Assembly: GCA_029834535.1 (NCBI GenBank)
Contig: JAQMWT010000268.1
Coordinates: 116,745 to 180,744 of the forward strand
Direction of reading: 5' to 3'
DNA: 64,000 nt
Source: Chrysophaeum taylorii
Taxonomy: Eukaryota; Sar; Pelagophyceae; Pelagomonadales; Pelagomonadaceae
The number at the start of each line of letters is the position of its first letter. Within the stretch, counting starts at the first letter, position 1. Both the position numbers and the translations under genes were made by a program. The notes beneath the pieces are model-generated. The model was not told the origin of the DNA and searched no databases. It worked only from the letters and a program-made list of their open reading frames with translations. This document shows, piece after piece, positions 18,561 through 29,019 of the stretch.

Positions 18561-21500
18561 CTGGACTTCTATGCGTACAGGATCCAAGTGCGTGCCGACG
18601 ACAGCGCTGGCGGAGGAGAGAACGACATGGATGTCGATCAACGCAACCATCCAGCTCGCGAGTTCTCGGCCTTGCACCTCAGCAGGCTCCTCTTTCAGGA
18701 GTACCTCCTCGACGCGCACACGAAGGTGGAGGCCTCGCGCCTCGACTTTCTTCGTAACAACCAGCACCAACTCCGCGCCGATCTCTACCACGGACTCGAA
18801 GATGCGGTGGCGAGCGGCAACGAAAGAGATGCCGGCAAGTTTTTCCTTCTGCCGTCGTCGTTCAAGGGTGGGCCGCGCGAAATGCGGGCGGCGTACCAGG
18901 ATTCCATGGCCATAGTGCGCGAATACGGCAAGCCGGACTTCTTCATCACGTTCACGACCAACCCCAAGTGGGATGAGATCCAGCGCGAGCTCGAACCGAA
19001 CCAGAGCGCGAAGGACCGACCGGATTTGGTCTGTCGGGTGTTCCACATCAAGCTCAAGGAGCTCCTCTCGGACATCTTCGACAAGGGCGTTCTCGGCAAG
19101 GCCGTGGCGTACAGCTACTCGGTCGAGTATCAGAAACGAGGGCTCCCGCACGCGCACATCTTGCTGATTCTGGATCGCGACTCCAAGATATCGCCCGAGG
19201 ACATAGACAAGTACGTGTGCGCCGAGATCCCGGACCCTGCGACGCAGCCTGAACTCCACCGCATCGTCGTCAGCAACCTCATCCACAACCCGTGCTGTGA
19301 GCACGGCGACCGTCAAGCGTCGTGCATTAAGGACGGCATCTGCTCGAAGAGCTTCCCCAAGGATTGTAAGCCGCAGACCACGGTTCCAGAGGACGGGTAC
19401 GCGGTCTATCGGCGCCGCAGCCCCGAGCAGGGCGGCCGCACTGTTACGAAGCAAATCCGCGGCCGAGACGTCCCGCTGGATAACCGTTGGGTTGTCCCAT
19501 ACAACCCTGACCTCGCGAAGAAGTACGAGGCGCATACCAACGTCGAGTTTTGCGCCTCGATCAAATCGGTCAAGTACATCCACAAGTACGTCTACAAGGG
19601 CCACGACGAGGCGACCGTGTCCACCGAGACGCCCCAAGCGCGGGACGAGATCGACGAATTCGTCAACGGTCGGTACGTTTGCGCGACCGAGGCTGCCTGG
19701 CATTTTTCAGCGTCCGCACACGCCCTTCGTGTCGCAGCTCACGAGCTCACGACTATCCCTCGCAGGCGGCTCTACGGCTTCGAGACCCACGGTCATTATC
19801 CGCCGGTCGAGCGCCTCGCCGTGCACCTGGAAAATGGGCAGCGCATCGTTTGGGAGGATTCGGACGACCCTGTCGTAAGAGCGGAGCGGGCGCGAATCGC
19901 GGCCGCGGTGCCTCCGGAAACGACGTTGACGGCGTGGTTCAACATTAACCGCCACTACAAGAATCTCTGGCTCCACTCAGGGGGGGACCAGGATGTTTTC
20001 GACGAATCCCTCGCTCGCGGCGAACGGGATTCACGGAAATATTTTTACCACGAGATGCCGAAAAATTTTACCTTCGAGAAGACGGGGACGACAGCGACGT
20101 GGAAGCCTCGGAAGCAGGGCGACACCCGCCGCCGCGAGCGCCTCGGCTTGGACCTCGACGACTTCTCCTGCGACAAGGTCGCACGCGTCTACTCGGTGTC
20201 GCCCAAGGACCGCGAGTGCTTCTACTTGCGGATCCTGCTCTCACACGTCCAGGGCGCGACCTCATTCGAAGATCTGCGCGAGTTCGGAGGCATCGTCTAT
20301 CCAACGTATATTGCCGCCTGCCGCGCGCGAGGCCTCACACAAGACGACGACGAGTGGGACGAGTGCCTTCGCGAGGCCGCCAACTTTCTTATTGGGGCGT
20401 CGTTGCGACGGCTCTTCGCGACCATCCTCTCGACCTGCGAGCCCTCGGATCCGTTCGGGCTTTGGACGACGCACGCAGAGGCGCTCTGCGATGACATTCT
20501 CCACAGGCGTCGAATGAGCCACCAGAACCCGAACCTCCAGCTCAACGCCGAAATTGAGAACGAGGCGCTGCTCGATGTTGAGTCGATGCTCGACGCCGTC
20601 GGCTGCACGCTTCCGAACGAATTTCCCGAGCGACGACAGGTGGCGAACGTCACTTGCCGACAGGTCGTCGACGAGCTCATCTTCAGCGACTCGACCGAGA
20701 AAAGGCAGGCGCTGTGCAGCCAAGTCATCGCGAACGTCGCCAGCATGCGGCAAAGGAACCCAGACCAATTTCGGCTCTATGAGGAGATCTGTGGGGACAT
20801 CGACAGTGGTACCGGCCGAGTGTACTTCGTCGACGCGCCCGCCGGCACTGGAAAGACCTTCTTGAGCACGACGCTGCTCGCGTACGTCCGCAAGAGCCAA
20901 AACGTCGCGCTCGCGACTGCGGGCTCTGGGATCGCCGCTACGCTTCTTCCCGGCGGACGGACATCGCACTCGCGTTACAAAATTCCACTCGACCCCGACG
21001 AGTTGTCGTTCTGCAACATTACGCAGCGAGTACACGATCAGACGCGGGCCGTCATTGCCGAGGCCAACTTGCTGCTTTGGGACGAGGTTCCGATGACGAA
21101 CAAGCTCTGTTTCGAGGCCCTCGACCGCACGCTCCAGCGCGTGTTCGAGTGCGCCCAGCCGTTCGGTGGCAAGGTCGTTGTCTTTTTGGGCGACTTTCGC
21201 CAATGTCTGCCCGTCCTCAAGCACGCCCGCCAGTTCCAGATCGTGGACGCAACGCTGAAGAAGTCTCGACGGATTTGGCCCCACGTCCGCATCCGCTACC
21301 TTACGAAGAACATGCGCTTCGAGCTTTCGGGTGGCCTCGATGCCAGGCAGCTCGCTGAATTTTCCGACTTTCTCCTCAAGGTCGGAAACGGTTTGGTTCC
21401 TACTGTCCCGAGCTTGGGACGGGACTGGATCAAGATCGACGATTACGTTCGCTGCGTCGAGCGCGAGCCAGAGTTGATCCAAGCCGTCTACGGCGACCTC

Positions 21501-21839
21501 GCAGACAATTTCCAAGACCCGCGGTGGCTTTTCCAGCGCGCCATTCTTACGCCCCGAAACGATGTTGTCGATTCTGTCAACGCGCGCATGACCGCGGCCT
21601 TTCCCGGAGACGAGGCGACGGAGTTCTTTTCAGCCGACGAGGTTGGGAAGGACGACGACCCCTCGCTCTTTCCAGTCGAGTTTCTCAACTCCCTAACAAT
21701 CAACGGCATGCCGCCGCACAAGCTCGCGCTCAAAGTCGGCATGCCGGTGATGTTGCTTCGCAATCTCGACCCGTCGCACGGCCACTGCAACGGCACCCGA
21801 TACATCATCGAGCGTATCGTCTCGCCGAGGCTCCTCTAA
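18561..21839 (+). CDS. Helitron Rep (HUH) and Pif1-like helicase core
   Basis: The frame continues from the previous TAG and is open to a TAA at 21,837. The Helitron_like_N domain starts near FLLPSSFKGGPREMRAAYQD and GKPDFFITFTTNPKWDEI. The HUH motif is QKRGLPHAHILL (about 19,130-19,165). The two catalytic tyrosines are in KYIHKYVYKG (about 19,570-19,600). The helicase follows: VYFVDAPAGTGKTF (Walker A, about 20,830-20,860), ATAGSGIAATLLPGGRTSHS, LLLWDEVPMTNK (Walker B), VVVFLGDFRQCLPV, and NGMPPHKLALKVGMPVMLLR with NLDPSHGHCNGTRY. It nicks and joins the element ends and unwinds DNA during rolling-circle transposition. All catalytic residues visible are intact, yet the two in-frame stops would prevent a full product. 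Confidence 0.9.
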   Translation: MDFYAYRIQVRADDSAGGGENDMDVDQRNHPAREFSALHLSRLLFQEYLLDAHTKVEASRLDFLRNNQHQLRADLYHGLEDAVASGNERDAGKFFLLPSSFKGGPREMRAAYQDSMAIVREYGKPDFFITFTTNPKWDEIQRELEPNQSAKDRPDLVCRVFHIKLKELLSDIFDKGVLGKAVAYSYSVEYQKRGLPHAHILLILDRDSKISPEDIDKYVCAEIPDPATQPELHRIVVSNLIHNPCCEHGDRQASCIKDGICSKSFPKDCKPQTTVPEDGYAVYRRRSPEQGGRTVTKQIRGRDVPLDNRWVVPYNPDLAKKYEAHTNVEFCASIKSVKYIHKYVYKGHDEATVSTETPQARDEIDEFVNGRYVCATEAAWHFSASAHALRVAAHELTTIPRRRLYGFETHGHYPPVERLAVHLENGQRIVWEDSDDPVVRAERARIAAAVPPETTLTAWFNINRHYKNLWLHSGGDQDVFDESLARGERDSRKYFYHEMPKNFTFEKTGTTATWKPRKQGDTRRRERLGLDLDDFSCDKVARVYSVSPKDRECFYLRILLSHVQGATSFEDLREFGGIVYPTYIAACRARGLTQDDDEWDECLREAANFLIGASLRRLFATILSTCEPSDPFGLWTTHAEALCDDILHRRRMSHQNPNLQLNAEIENEALLDVESMLDAVGCTLPNEFPERRQVANVTCRQVVDELIFSDSTEKRQALCSQVIANVASMRQRNPDQFRLYEEICGDIDSGTGRVYFVDAPAGTGKTFLSTTLLAYVRKSQNVALATAGSGIAATLLPGGRTSHSRYKIPLDPDELSFCNITQRVHDQTRAVIAEANLLLWDEVPMTNKLCFEALDRTLQRVFECAQPFGGKVVVFLGDFRQCLPVLKHARQFQIVDATLKKSRRIWPHVRIRYLTKNMRFELSGGLDARQLAEFSDFLLKVGNGLVPTVPSLGRDWIKIDDYVRCVEREPELIQAVYGDLADNFQDPRWLFQRAILTPRNDVVDSVNARMTAAFPGDEATEFFSADEVGKDDDPSLFPVEFLNSLTINGMPPHKLALKVGMPVMLLRNLDPSHGHCNGTRYIIERIVSPRLL

Positions 21840-22193
21840 CTCGCCCATTGGGTGGACGGCGAGAAAAAAACCCTCATGGTCCCGCGCATCACCCTCACCA
21901 CGAAGCAGGGCGACCTCCCCTTCGAGCTGCGCCGACGCCAGTTTCCGTTAAGGCCGGCGTTCGCCATGACGATCAACAAGAGCCAGGGCCAGACGCTTCG
22001 CAAGGTCGGCGTCCTCTTGCCCAAGCCCGTCTTCGGCCACGGCCAGCTCTACGTGGCTCTCAGCCGAGTTGGCAAGCCCGAGGACATCGTCTTCTGGGTC
22101 GACGACTCCACCCTACCCCACGTAGCGCAATACCGACAACGCCACCCTGGCGTCTACACGCGCAACGTGGTTTACCATGACGTCCTCCGGTAG
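21840..22193 (+). pseudogene. Helitron helicase C-terminal end after in-frame TAA
   Basis: This is in the same frame as the preceding core but after a TAA. HWVDGEKKTLMVPRITL, AFAMTINKSQGQTLRKVGVL, GQLYVALSRVGKPEDI and the end PGVYTRNVVYHDVLR match helicase motifs V-VI of Pif1-like proteins. The short Helitron copies in this window retain exactly this stretch plus about 100 upstream codons, in decayed form. Confidence 0.85.
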
Positions 22194-22199
22194 CCGCAC

Positions 22200-22360
22200 T
22201 ACCCTTATTAGGACGAGTGTTGTTCGCGAGGGACCGGGTCGAAGTCAAGGCAGCAGCGCAGCACGAAACTTTGCGGGGTTTGAGAACCAAGTGAATGTGG
22301 CGTTAACTCAAAGGTGAATGTGGGGTTGGAAATCTGAGCAAACTTACTGGCCTGCACTTG
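22200..22360 (+). repeat. 3' noncoding end of Helitron
   Basis: A short 3' region with one AACTCAAAGGTGAATGTGG unit and the terminal CAAACTTACTGGCCTGCACT. It has far fewer GGTGAACTTACTGGG units than the short derivatives, which carry about eight to ten. Confidence 0.7.
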
Positions 22361-23319
22361 TATTATTTTTAGGGAAAAGTCAAGTTTCCAACCACCATAT
22401 AAGTTTGGTCACCGTAAACCTTCAACAAGTTTGGTCACTTAAGTTTGGTCAATCCGTCTCTTGGTTGACTAAACTTGTACTCTTAGAGAGCAAACATACG
22501 GTTCGATGACAAAACAAGGCCCGTCGTGATCAAGCTTTCAGCGGTTCTGCACGTCGCGCTGTGACTCCGGATCGTCCCTTCGACTTCGAAACGAACACGG
22601 TATCGATGCGGGCTTCGCTCAGGTCGAGCGGGAGCGTGGTGGTAACACGCCGACGTCGGTTGACCACGACGCCGAGAAAGAAAACAAGAAGTCGCGTGCC
22701 CAGGCGAAGGTAAACGACTATGAGAGATCGCCGAGTACGCTGTCGCAGCTCAGAGCGCGCAAATACGAGGCTCCACTTTACTCGATCTGACCAAGATGCC
22801 AAGTTCAGCAGGTGTGTTCTCGAGGCCGACTTGCAGCAGATGATGTTCGACATGGGCGGCAAGTTGACGGCGTGTACAACATGGTCTACAGCGCGACAGC
22901 GCTGTCGTTCAAGTGCTATATGCAAGATGCAGCGTTTATGTGCGTGCTGCTCGTTGTGATGTGCAAGTAGAAAATACCGTCACGTGTGCTAAAAGGCACA
23001 CCTGCTCCGAACCTTCTTGCCGACAAAGATCCAGCTATCGCGCGAAGCACTTCTGCGAGGCCGTGTCGGTCCTCATCAAGGGCTTTATGGAGGGCAAGTC
23101 AGGCGGCTCGCTGGCCGGTTAGCACCCGGAAAGTCCGTGTTGGGATGGGGTTCGCTCGGTTGGGCAGAGCGCGACGGACAGGTCGATTGTTCGTGGACCA
23201 ACACGTCCGCGGCCTGCGACGCTTTTGCACGACCTCGCACAAGACCGCGCAGTGGCGGTCCACCATCAACGAGTCCGTCCTCTTCCCTCGCCTCTGCCCC
23301 ACAACCGCGTGATTTGCCT

Positions 23320-23402
23320 CCGTGATTCCGCACCGGCTCCTGCCGGTCCGGCCTGGCTCCCATGCTCGGGAGAGGTCTGAAGTTAGTTAGTTAGTTATTC
23401 AG
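23320..23402 (+). repeat. Dispersed (TTAG)n-tailed repeat, copy 1
   Basis: CCTGGCTCCCATGCTCGGGA, then GAGGTCTGAA and AGTTAGTTAGTTAG. The same block is found at 32,865-32,955 and 56,330-56,420, also ending in TTAG repeats. A simple-repeat 3' end of this kind suggests a non-LTR element or SINE tail. Confidence 0.7.
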
Positions 23403-23866
23403 TCTGTCAGGCGGCTCTTCTCGGCATATGCGTTTGATAGACATCTGCAACAGTGTCATCCGCTAAAGGCACGAGATGACGAACCGGGATCGTTCGCTGT
23501 AGTCTGTCATAAACATCGAACTAATAAGGCGCATCCGAATAATCTTGGGCGACGGAACAGCGTGGTATCAGCGTTGTCTTGCGCAGGCCTTGTTTGTATA
23601 TGTTGCTCTGCGAGTGTTCGCATGTTGATGCGTGTGTATGGTCAAACTTGGAGGCACTCAATTTGGTGTGATCAAATTTCGAACAATCACATCAAACTTG
23701 TCATATTTTAGACTCGTACTGATGACTGGGTTAGAATTACAGGGGTGGTGTCGGCGATCTTCCGGAACGAGGCTGTCGACGTCTTGACATCCCTTCGCGC
23801 CGCAGCTTGTATTTGCCGACTTTCTCGTACAGTGCTCGACGGTGCAGCAGCAGCCCCCGGGGAGAT

Positions 23867-23984
23867 CTTGCGGCAGGGCGGGGTTGTCGAGATGCGCGAG
23901 GAGGAGGAGGATAAGGAGGTGTTCTCTTGCGGCAGGGCGGGGTTGTCGAGATGCGCGAGGAGGAGGAGGATAAGGAGGTGTTCT
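23867..23984. repeat. 59-bp tandem duplication
   Basis: Two identical 59-bp units (23,867-23,925 and 23,926-23,984) beginning CTTGCGGCAGGGCGGGGTTG and containing a GAG run. Confidence 0.95.
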
Positions 23985-24848
23985 CTTACGGTCGTGCGAG
24001 TTGTTTATGCTGGCGTAACGGCACGTGCTCGCGTTGCCGTCCCATGATCAAGCTGGACAGCTAACTCCGGATCGGGTACGCGACGGTGAGGAACTCCTGA
24101 ACGTGATCCTGTACGGTCCCGCACAAGTGTGGGACTACAATCTTTGGGTGCTCGAGGGGCGTTGCTCGCGCATTTTCTCGAGGTCGTCGAGTTTCGCGTT
24201 CTCGACCCCGAGTCGATTATCAAAGACGCGCTCCCTCTCGAGTTTTGGGATGCAGAATGGGGTGATCCGTCTCACGCAGACCGTGTAAGTCTGGTGTCCT
24301 ATGTCCGCTTGTTGTTGAAGAATGACGCACGACCACGGCAACACCACCGTGGTGAGTCGCGGTTTGGGTGGCTTCTACGAACGATGGAAGGTACGAGAAT
24401 GGGCCCAGCTTAAGTACGCCAAGCCGTGGGAATCTGCTCTCGGGGCCGCGTGTCGCTGCCCGCTCTCCTCGCGTATCGCCGTGCTGTCTTAGGACGGACC
24501 TCCTTCTAAGGCGGTCATGGGGGGGTGTCCATGCCGCGCGTGTAACGCCACGGTAGATTCTGCGTAGCTGCAGCACCTAGCTCTCGTTTTTAAAGCATTT
24601 TCGCACCAAAAGCGCTCACGCGCCCCCTTAAAAAGCCTCCTTAAGTTTGATTTTAAAAGCCGAAGTTTGGTCAATACTGTGGAAGTTTGAGGAGTAGTGA
24701 TCAAACTTGTTGACCAAACTTACAAGGAAATTAATCAAACTTGAAGGGTTGATTGATCAAACTTAATGCAACTTCGGAGTGACCAAACTTAACTGACCAA
24801 ACTTCTATGGAAAGTGACCACACATGTGAGTTTTTCCTTAATCATACA

Positions 24849-25857
24849 CAAGTGCAGGCCAGTAAGTTCACCTAGTCTCAATCTCTTACCCCAGTATGTC
24901 CTCCTGGTCCCGTTACGTTCGTCAGTAAGTTCACCTCCCAATCTCTAACCCCAGTAAGTTCAGCGTAAGCCCACTCGTGCTCACACCCACTCACCCCACT
25001 CTCCTTCGAGCTCGTCGCTCTCACCTCCGCCAATCTAAGCTGCTTTGATCCGTACACGCCGCTAGCCTTTGCGTTCACTCTAAAAACCCCAGTAAGTTCA
25101 TTTGGTCCCAGTAAGTTCACCTGGTCACTAAGTTCACCTAGAGCCAATCTCTAACCCCACTAAGTCCACCTGGTCCCAGTAAGTTCAACTACAGTGCGCG
25201 TGTAGACGCCGGGAGGGGGCTTATCGGTATTGCGCAGCACGTGTGGGGTAGGGTGGAGTCGTCGACTCAGAAGAGGATATCCTCGGGGTTGCCGATCGAC
25301 AGAGAGCCACGTAGAGCTGGACGTGGCAGAAGACGGGCTTGTGGGCAAGAGGACGCCGACCTCGCGGGGCGTCTGGCCCTGGCTCTTGGTGATCGTTTGG
25401 CGTCGGCGGGCCTTACGGGATACAGGTTGGAGGAGCCTCGGTGACAACGACACGATCGATCATGTATCTGGTACCGTTGCAGTGGCCGTGCGACGGGTCG
25501 AGGTTGCGAAGACTTTAAGCTCGCGATCAAAGTCAGCATGCCGTTGGTTGTCAGGGAGTTCAAAACTCGACTGTAAAGAGCGAGGCGTCGGCTTCCGACC
25601 CAACCTAGTCGGCCGAAAAGAACTCCGACGCCTCGTCTTCGGGAAAAAAAGGCCGCGGTCATGCGCGCGTTGTCAGCATCGACAACATCGTTTCGACGGG
25701 GCGTGAGAATGGCGCGCTGAAAGAGCCGCCGCGGGTCGTGGAAATAGTCTGCGAGGTCGCCGTAGACGGCTTGGTGGATCACTGTCTGGCTCTCGCGCCT
25801 ACCTGATCCTTACTCTCGCGCCTACATGATCCTTACCCTAAATCGAGGGACAAACAA

Positions 25858-25892
<35 letters not shown>

Positions 25893-25912
25893 TCTGTCGA
25901 TTAGTAGTTAGG
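24849..25912 (-). mobile_element. Non-autonomous Helitron copy C
   Basis: A reverse-oriented family member from CAAGTGCAGGCC to CGATTAGTAGTTAGG, with A24848 and A25913 outside, so it lies between T residues on the other strand. It carries the decayed helicase end (25,230-25,780), AGTAAGTTCACC direct repeats and a clean CAGA/CAAA microsatellite at 25,850-25,890 without retroelement tails. It appears to have split the AAGTTTGGTCA transposon, because that motif resumes at 25,958. Confidence 0.8.
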
Positions 25913-27950
25913 ATCAAAATCGAGCAAACATGAAAGAAATTCACCACACTTTTTGACCAAACTTGACAGATCCCTTATTTTTATTGTCTTCAAGGCGCGC
26001 TTTTTGAGCGAAGCGTTGGATCACTCGTATGGCGTTTGGCGTGAACTCGAGAACGCGGCGGCTTGCCATTCTCGAGTGCCGGGAGCGTCACGGTTGTCGA
26101 CGTTGCGACATCGTTCAAGCATGAGAGCACGCCGCAATGCGTGAGCGAAACATTAACCCAGACACCGTCGCGCTCCCCGTCACAAGTGCCACACCTTTTT
26201 GTGTTGTGCGTCTTCCTGCGGTTGTCTGCTGATGTGACGTCGAGATGCTTTTCTCCCCGATGCTTCTTTCGAGGGAACCTCGGAGGATGATGGCAGGAGT
26301 GCGCTCACCACCGCCGCACGCAGACAATATGATCATTTAAAGCTGTTGAAGCGCCGCCGCAGCCTCGATCGGTTCGCCTCAGAGGTTATCGAGCTGCACG
26401 AGAAGTGTTGCGCACACACTGGGCCATGGTGCCGGCACGTTTTTCGACTCGCGGCAACACAAGGAAGAAGAAATCTTGCTGCAAGGGCTGCGGTGGGCTG
26501 CGCGCCGTAGTACGTGTTCAGCACAATATAAATTCTGATCAACGCGCCAAAAGTGTCATCGCCCACGCCAAAGTAGCTGTTCAGTGGGATTTGCTCGATT
26601 TTCTCTCAACGAACTGTGCTTCTATGCGATCAATGCAATGAAAACTACCTCGTCGGTTTAAAAGGATATTCTACCCCAGAACCCCAGCCTGCGGTTTGCT
26701 CGTGCCGATGTGGCAGAACCGGGAGCAGACCATCGCGTCGGCGCAGGTGCGTGCCCAACTTGCACTCTTCACCTTCGTTATCGCCAAGAAGCTCAAGCGA
26801 GCGCGAGAGCGACAACGTTAGCACTTTCATGCTCTCGGTGCTGCCGGCCAACTGGGTGCCGGGATCCGGCACCCTCGAACGTCTCCGCTCGGTGATAAGG
26901 GTCAGACCGTCGTCGCCGCGCATCCCGAGCTAAGGGTGTGAACCAAGCGTCGCCTATGGACGCGTTAAAGAATTCGAGGGAAGAGTGCACCGTTGTGACG
27001 CGCATAGAACCCAGCAATAATGTTCCAGCCATCGACTTCGCATACAGTCCAGTGCTATGGATCAACGCCGAGGGCTCGAAGAAAAGAGTGTTTAGCCTTG
27101 GATCGAACGCGGCGCTGGCGGCCGTTGTCAAAGGTTTATTATTAAGTGTGGTGAAGGCGCGCGGCAGGCATTTCGCGGCAATGAAGGGCAACCATGGTTT
27201 TCCTTCACGTCCAAGCAGACCTCCTGCGCCGTTAAATCACTGCGGGCGAATACTACAAGGACCTCAACGATGGACGTTCACATTTCCGATATTCGTGCAT
27301 CGATAATGTGTTCAACGCCGTGACAAAAAAAGTCAAGGACATCGCCGAGAAGTACAACCGAGGCTCGCACGCGTGTTCTTGCGCCCAGGTCGACGTCAAG
27401 AATGCCTAATGGTGGTTGATTCTAAACTCGGCAGATAACGTGTAAAATTCGCGTCAACAGTCACCACAACAAATTTTCTCATGAGTACCGCATCGGCGCG
27501 GTGTCGAATGGTCGACGTACAACGCCGCGTTACGAAGGCCGCACTTTGCTTACCTCTATTAGGCTCTCTATGGTCGTCAAGTTTTCAGCGTTACATCTTC
27601 TAGCTTACTCTCCATCGCAGAGACCACCCGCTGGAAACGGTTTGCTTTGCCGACATTCATTTTCCGAGATTTTGATGAATTCTGGTAGCGCCTTTTTGGG
27701 AGGCGGTTCAGCGCCGGATGCAACGAGAATGCGTTTGCTTTTCGCTATCTATTTGAAACCGCCTCGCTTTCGGAATCGAGAGCGTCGGCGACCGAGGCGT
27801 CTCCCATTGTCCGATAGTGCTCAGCGTTTCGTATTAAACAACATCTCCTCGTAAAGACGCCTCACTTCACGACGCGAGTCCTGTGATATCGTTCTAAGTA
27901 AACACATCACTCTTTGTGGCGATTGGTGGAGTAAACGCCACGTAACTGCA
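25913..27950 (+). pseudogene. Decayed transposon-like coding remnants, unidentified
   Basis: Several plus-strand stretches look protein-like but are cut by stops and frame changes. They include 26,340-26,640 (LKLLKRRRSLDRFASEVIEL, CDQCNENYLVG), 26,938-27,200 (DALKNSREECTVVTRIEPSN, VPAIDFAYSPVLWINAEGSK) and 27,510-27,880 (WKRFALPTFIFRDFDEFW; NENAFAFRYLFETASLSE). I recognise no family. Position next to the AAGTTTGGTCA repeats makes a dead transposase plausible. No intact gene is supported. Confidence 0.25.
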
Positions 27951-27954
27951 AGCG

Positions 27955-28290
27955 CTGCGCGCGCCGGTCCCCGCCGCCTCGCCAATTTCCGTGCCCGCCG
28001 TCCGTTACTTTTCAGGTCTTAGGCTCATTCGCGGGTTGGGGCGAAGGAGGGGCCAGTTGCTCGTCGTCCACTTTTTCTTTGGTGTTGTTCACGCCAGCAT
28101 TGGCGTCTCAACCGGCGCGCTCCTCCCCCCCGACGGCGCCTCTCCCCCCCCCTCTTCATCGACACCTCTACATAGTACGGCTCCACCACTTGGGCTCATC
28201 AGAGACTGAATACGGGGTGAAGCGAAGACGTAATGGGTGGAGTGAAATAAAGTGAAGTGAATGAAGGGAACGAGGGTTTGTTGTTGTTGG
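27955..28290. repeat. Diverged copy of the 790-1,400 repeat
   Basis: CGGTCCCCGCCGCCTCGCCA, GGGGCGAAGGAGGGGCC, a CGGCTCCAC stretch and trailing GTGAAGTGAATGAAG units parallel 790-905 and 1,230-1,400 in the same order. If the first is part of an LTR, this is a truncated or solo LTR relic. Confidence 0.4.
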
Positions 28291-29019
28291 GAGAAGACGC
28301 TTTTCGCGAAATGATACAAAGGGTTTGGCAAAAAGCAATAGACCCGGTGGAAAACGTCACACCGAAATATTGGGATTTCAACGGCGACGAGGTCCGTTAA
28401 CAATGTTCTTTTGCTGCTTCTGCCGCGAGCGCGGCGCAAGCGCGCCGGCGACACCGGTAGGTTTGCGTTGGTGTCGTGTTACTTTGGCCGCAGTCGGCGC
28501 CACCTGTGGCAACGCCGCTTCCTGGGGAACAGGAGCAGCCGGAGCGACAAGAAACGACGAAGGAGAGCATTCCGGACGCCGTGGCGCGGCCGGCTCCCGT
28601 GACCCCGACGAGGTACGCTTGGTAAAGCTATGTAACCCCGTTATAGTGCTCGTATCGACAGCCTGGGCTTCGAAGACGAGGGCGAGGACGAGCACGAGCA
28701 CGACACCCCCTCCTAGGCCGGCCTTTCCCTAAAGGGATGACGAAGAAGTCGTCGTTATTTACAGTAGGACTCTTAAATAAATTCGTCGCATCGCTTCTTC
28801 TGTCTCGGAGGTGGCAGGGCCGTTGCGCTCGGAGACAGGGTGGGATTTATCCTCGGCGCGGCTGCTTTTTTTTTCACCCTGTCGTCGTCGTCGTCGTCTT
28901 CGTCGTCCTAAAGGGTCGTCTTTCCAATTAAATTTCATTTCATTTGATTTGATTTGACTTCACTTTTCATTATATTCGTTTTGCGAAGAAAAAAAGTTGT
29001 GTAACCCTCGTGTTGAACG
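28291..29019. other. Gap without supported gene, upstream of ISCA2
   Basis: It contains a GC-rich stretch (28,390-28,730), a CGTCGT run (28,880-28,910) and T/A-rich TTTGATTTGATTTGAC units (28,930-28,975) just before the ISCA2 gene. Frames in both strands lack an ATG-led signal or domain. The T-rich part may be promoter or 5' UTR. Confidence 0.5.

Larger units (their letters stand above)
13474..22360 (+). mobile_element. Near full-length Helitron with nested insertions
   Basis: The proposed 5' end is CCTAACTACTAATCGACAG after T13473. The 3' end is GGCCTGCACTTG followed by T22361, identical to the ends of ten shorter relatives. The interior carries the Rep/helicase coding region (15,928-22,193). 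The 5' part is split by non-LTR tails (13,500-13,591), an inverted short Helitron (13,593-14,646) and a retroelement fragment cluster (14,648-15,840). After these, the family-specific CCCTCGATTTA.GGTAAGGATC segment resumes at 15,838. T-T target choice is what is reported for the Helitron2/Helentron branch. The continuity across the nested insertions is my reconstruction. Confidence 0.7.
22361..24848. mobile_element. Decayed DNA transposon with AAGTTTGGTCA subterminal repeats
   Basis: The left side (22,375-22,490) has AAGTTTGGTCA repeated three times. The right side (24,650-24,830) has seven or more copies, mostly inverted (TGACCAAACTT). The outer ends are loosely inverted (AGGGAAAAGTCAAG against TTAAGGAAAAACTC read from the right). 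Further copies lie at 23,640-23,710. Such subterminal repeat clusters are typical of cut-and-paste DNA transposons, and the superfamily cannot be told. The interior has only short frames, the best being 24,130-24,413 (FRVLDPESIIKDALPLEFWD). No transposase motif is recognised. Confidence 0.4.

Noticed and set aside
16350-22193. Alternative genetic code with TAA/TAG read as Gln
   Set aside because: In-frame stops occur only in transposons and broken genes. LHC, ISCA2 and PSMB5 end at TAA at the expected protein length.
28378-28701. Minus-strand frame with a signal-peptide-like start (VLVLALVFEAQAVDTST)
   Set aside because: It opens with GTG rather than ATG, the rest is low-complexity Pro/Ala/Arg, and no domain or splice signal supports it.
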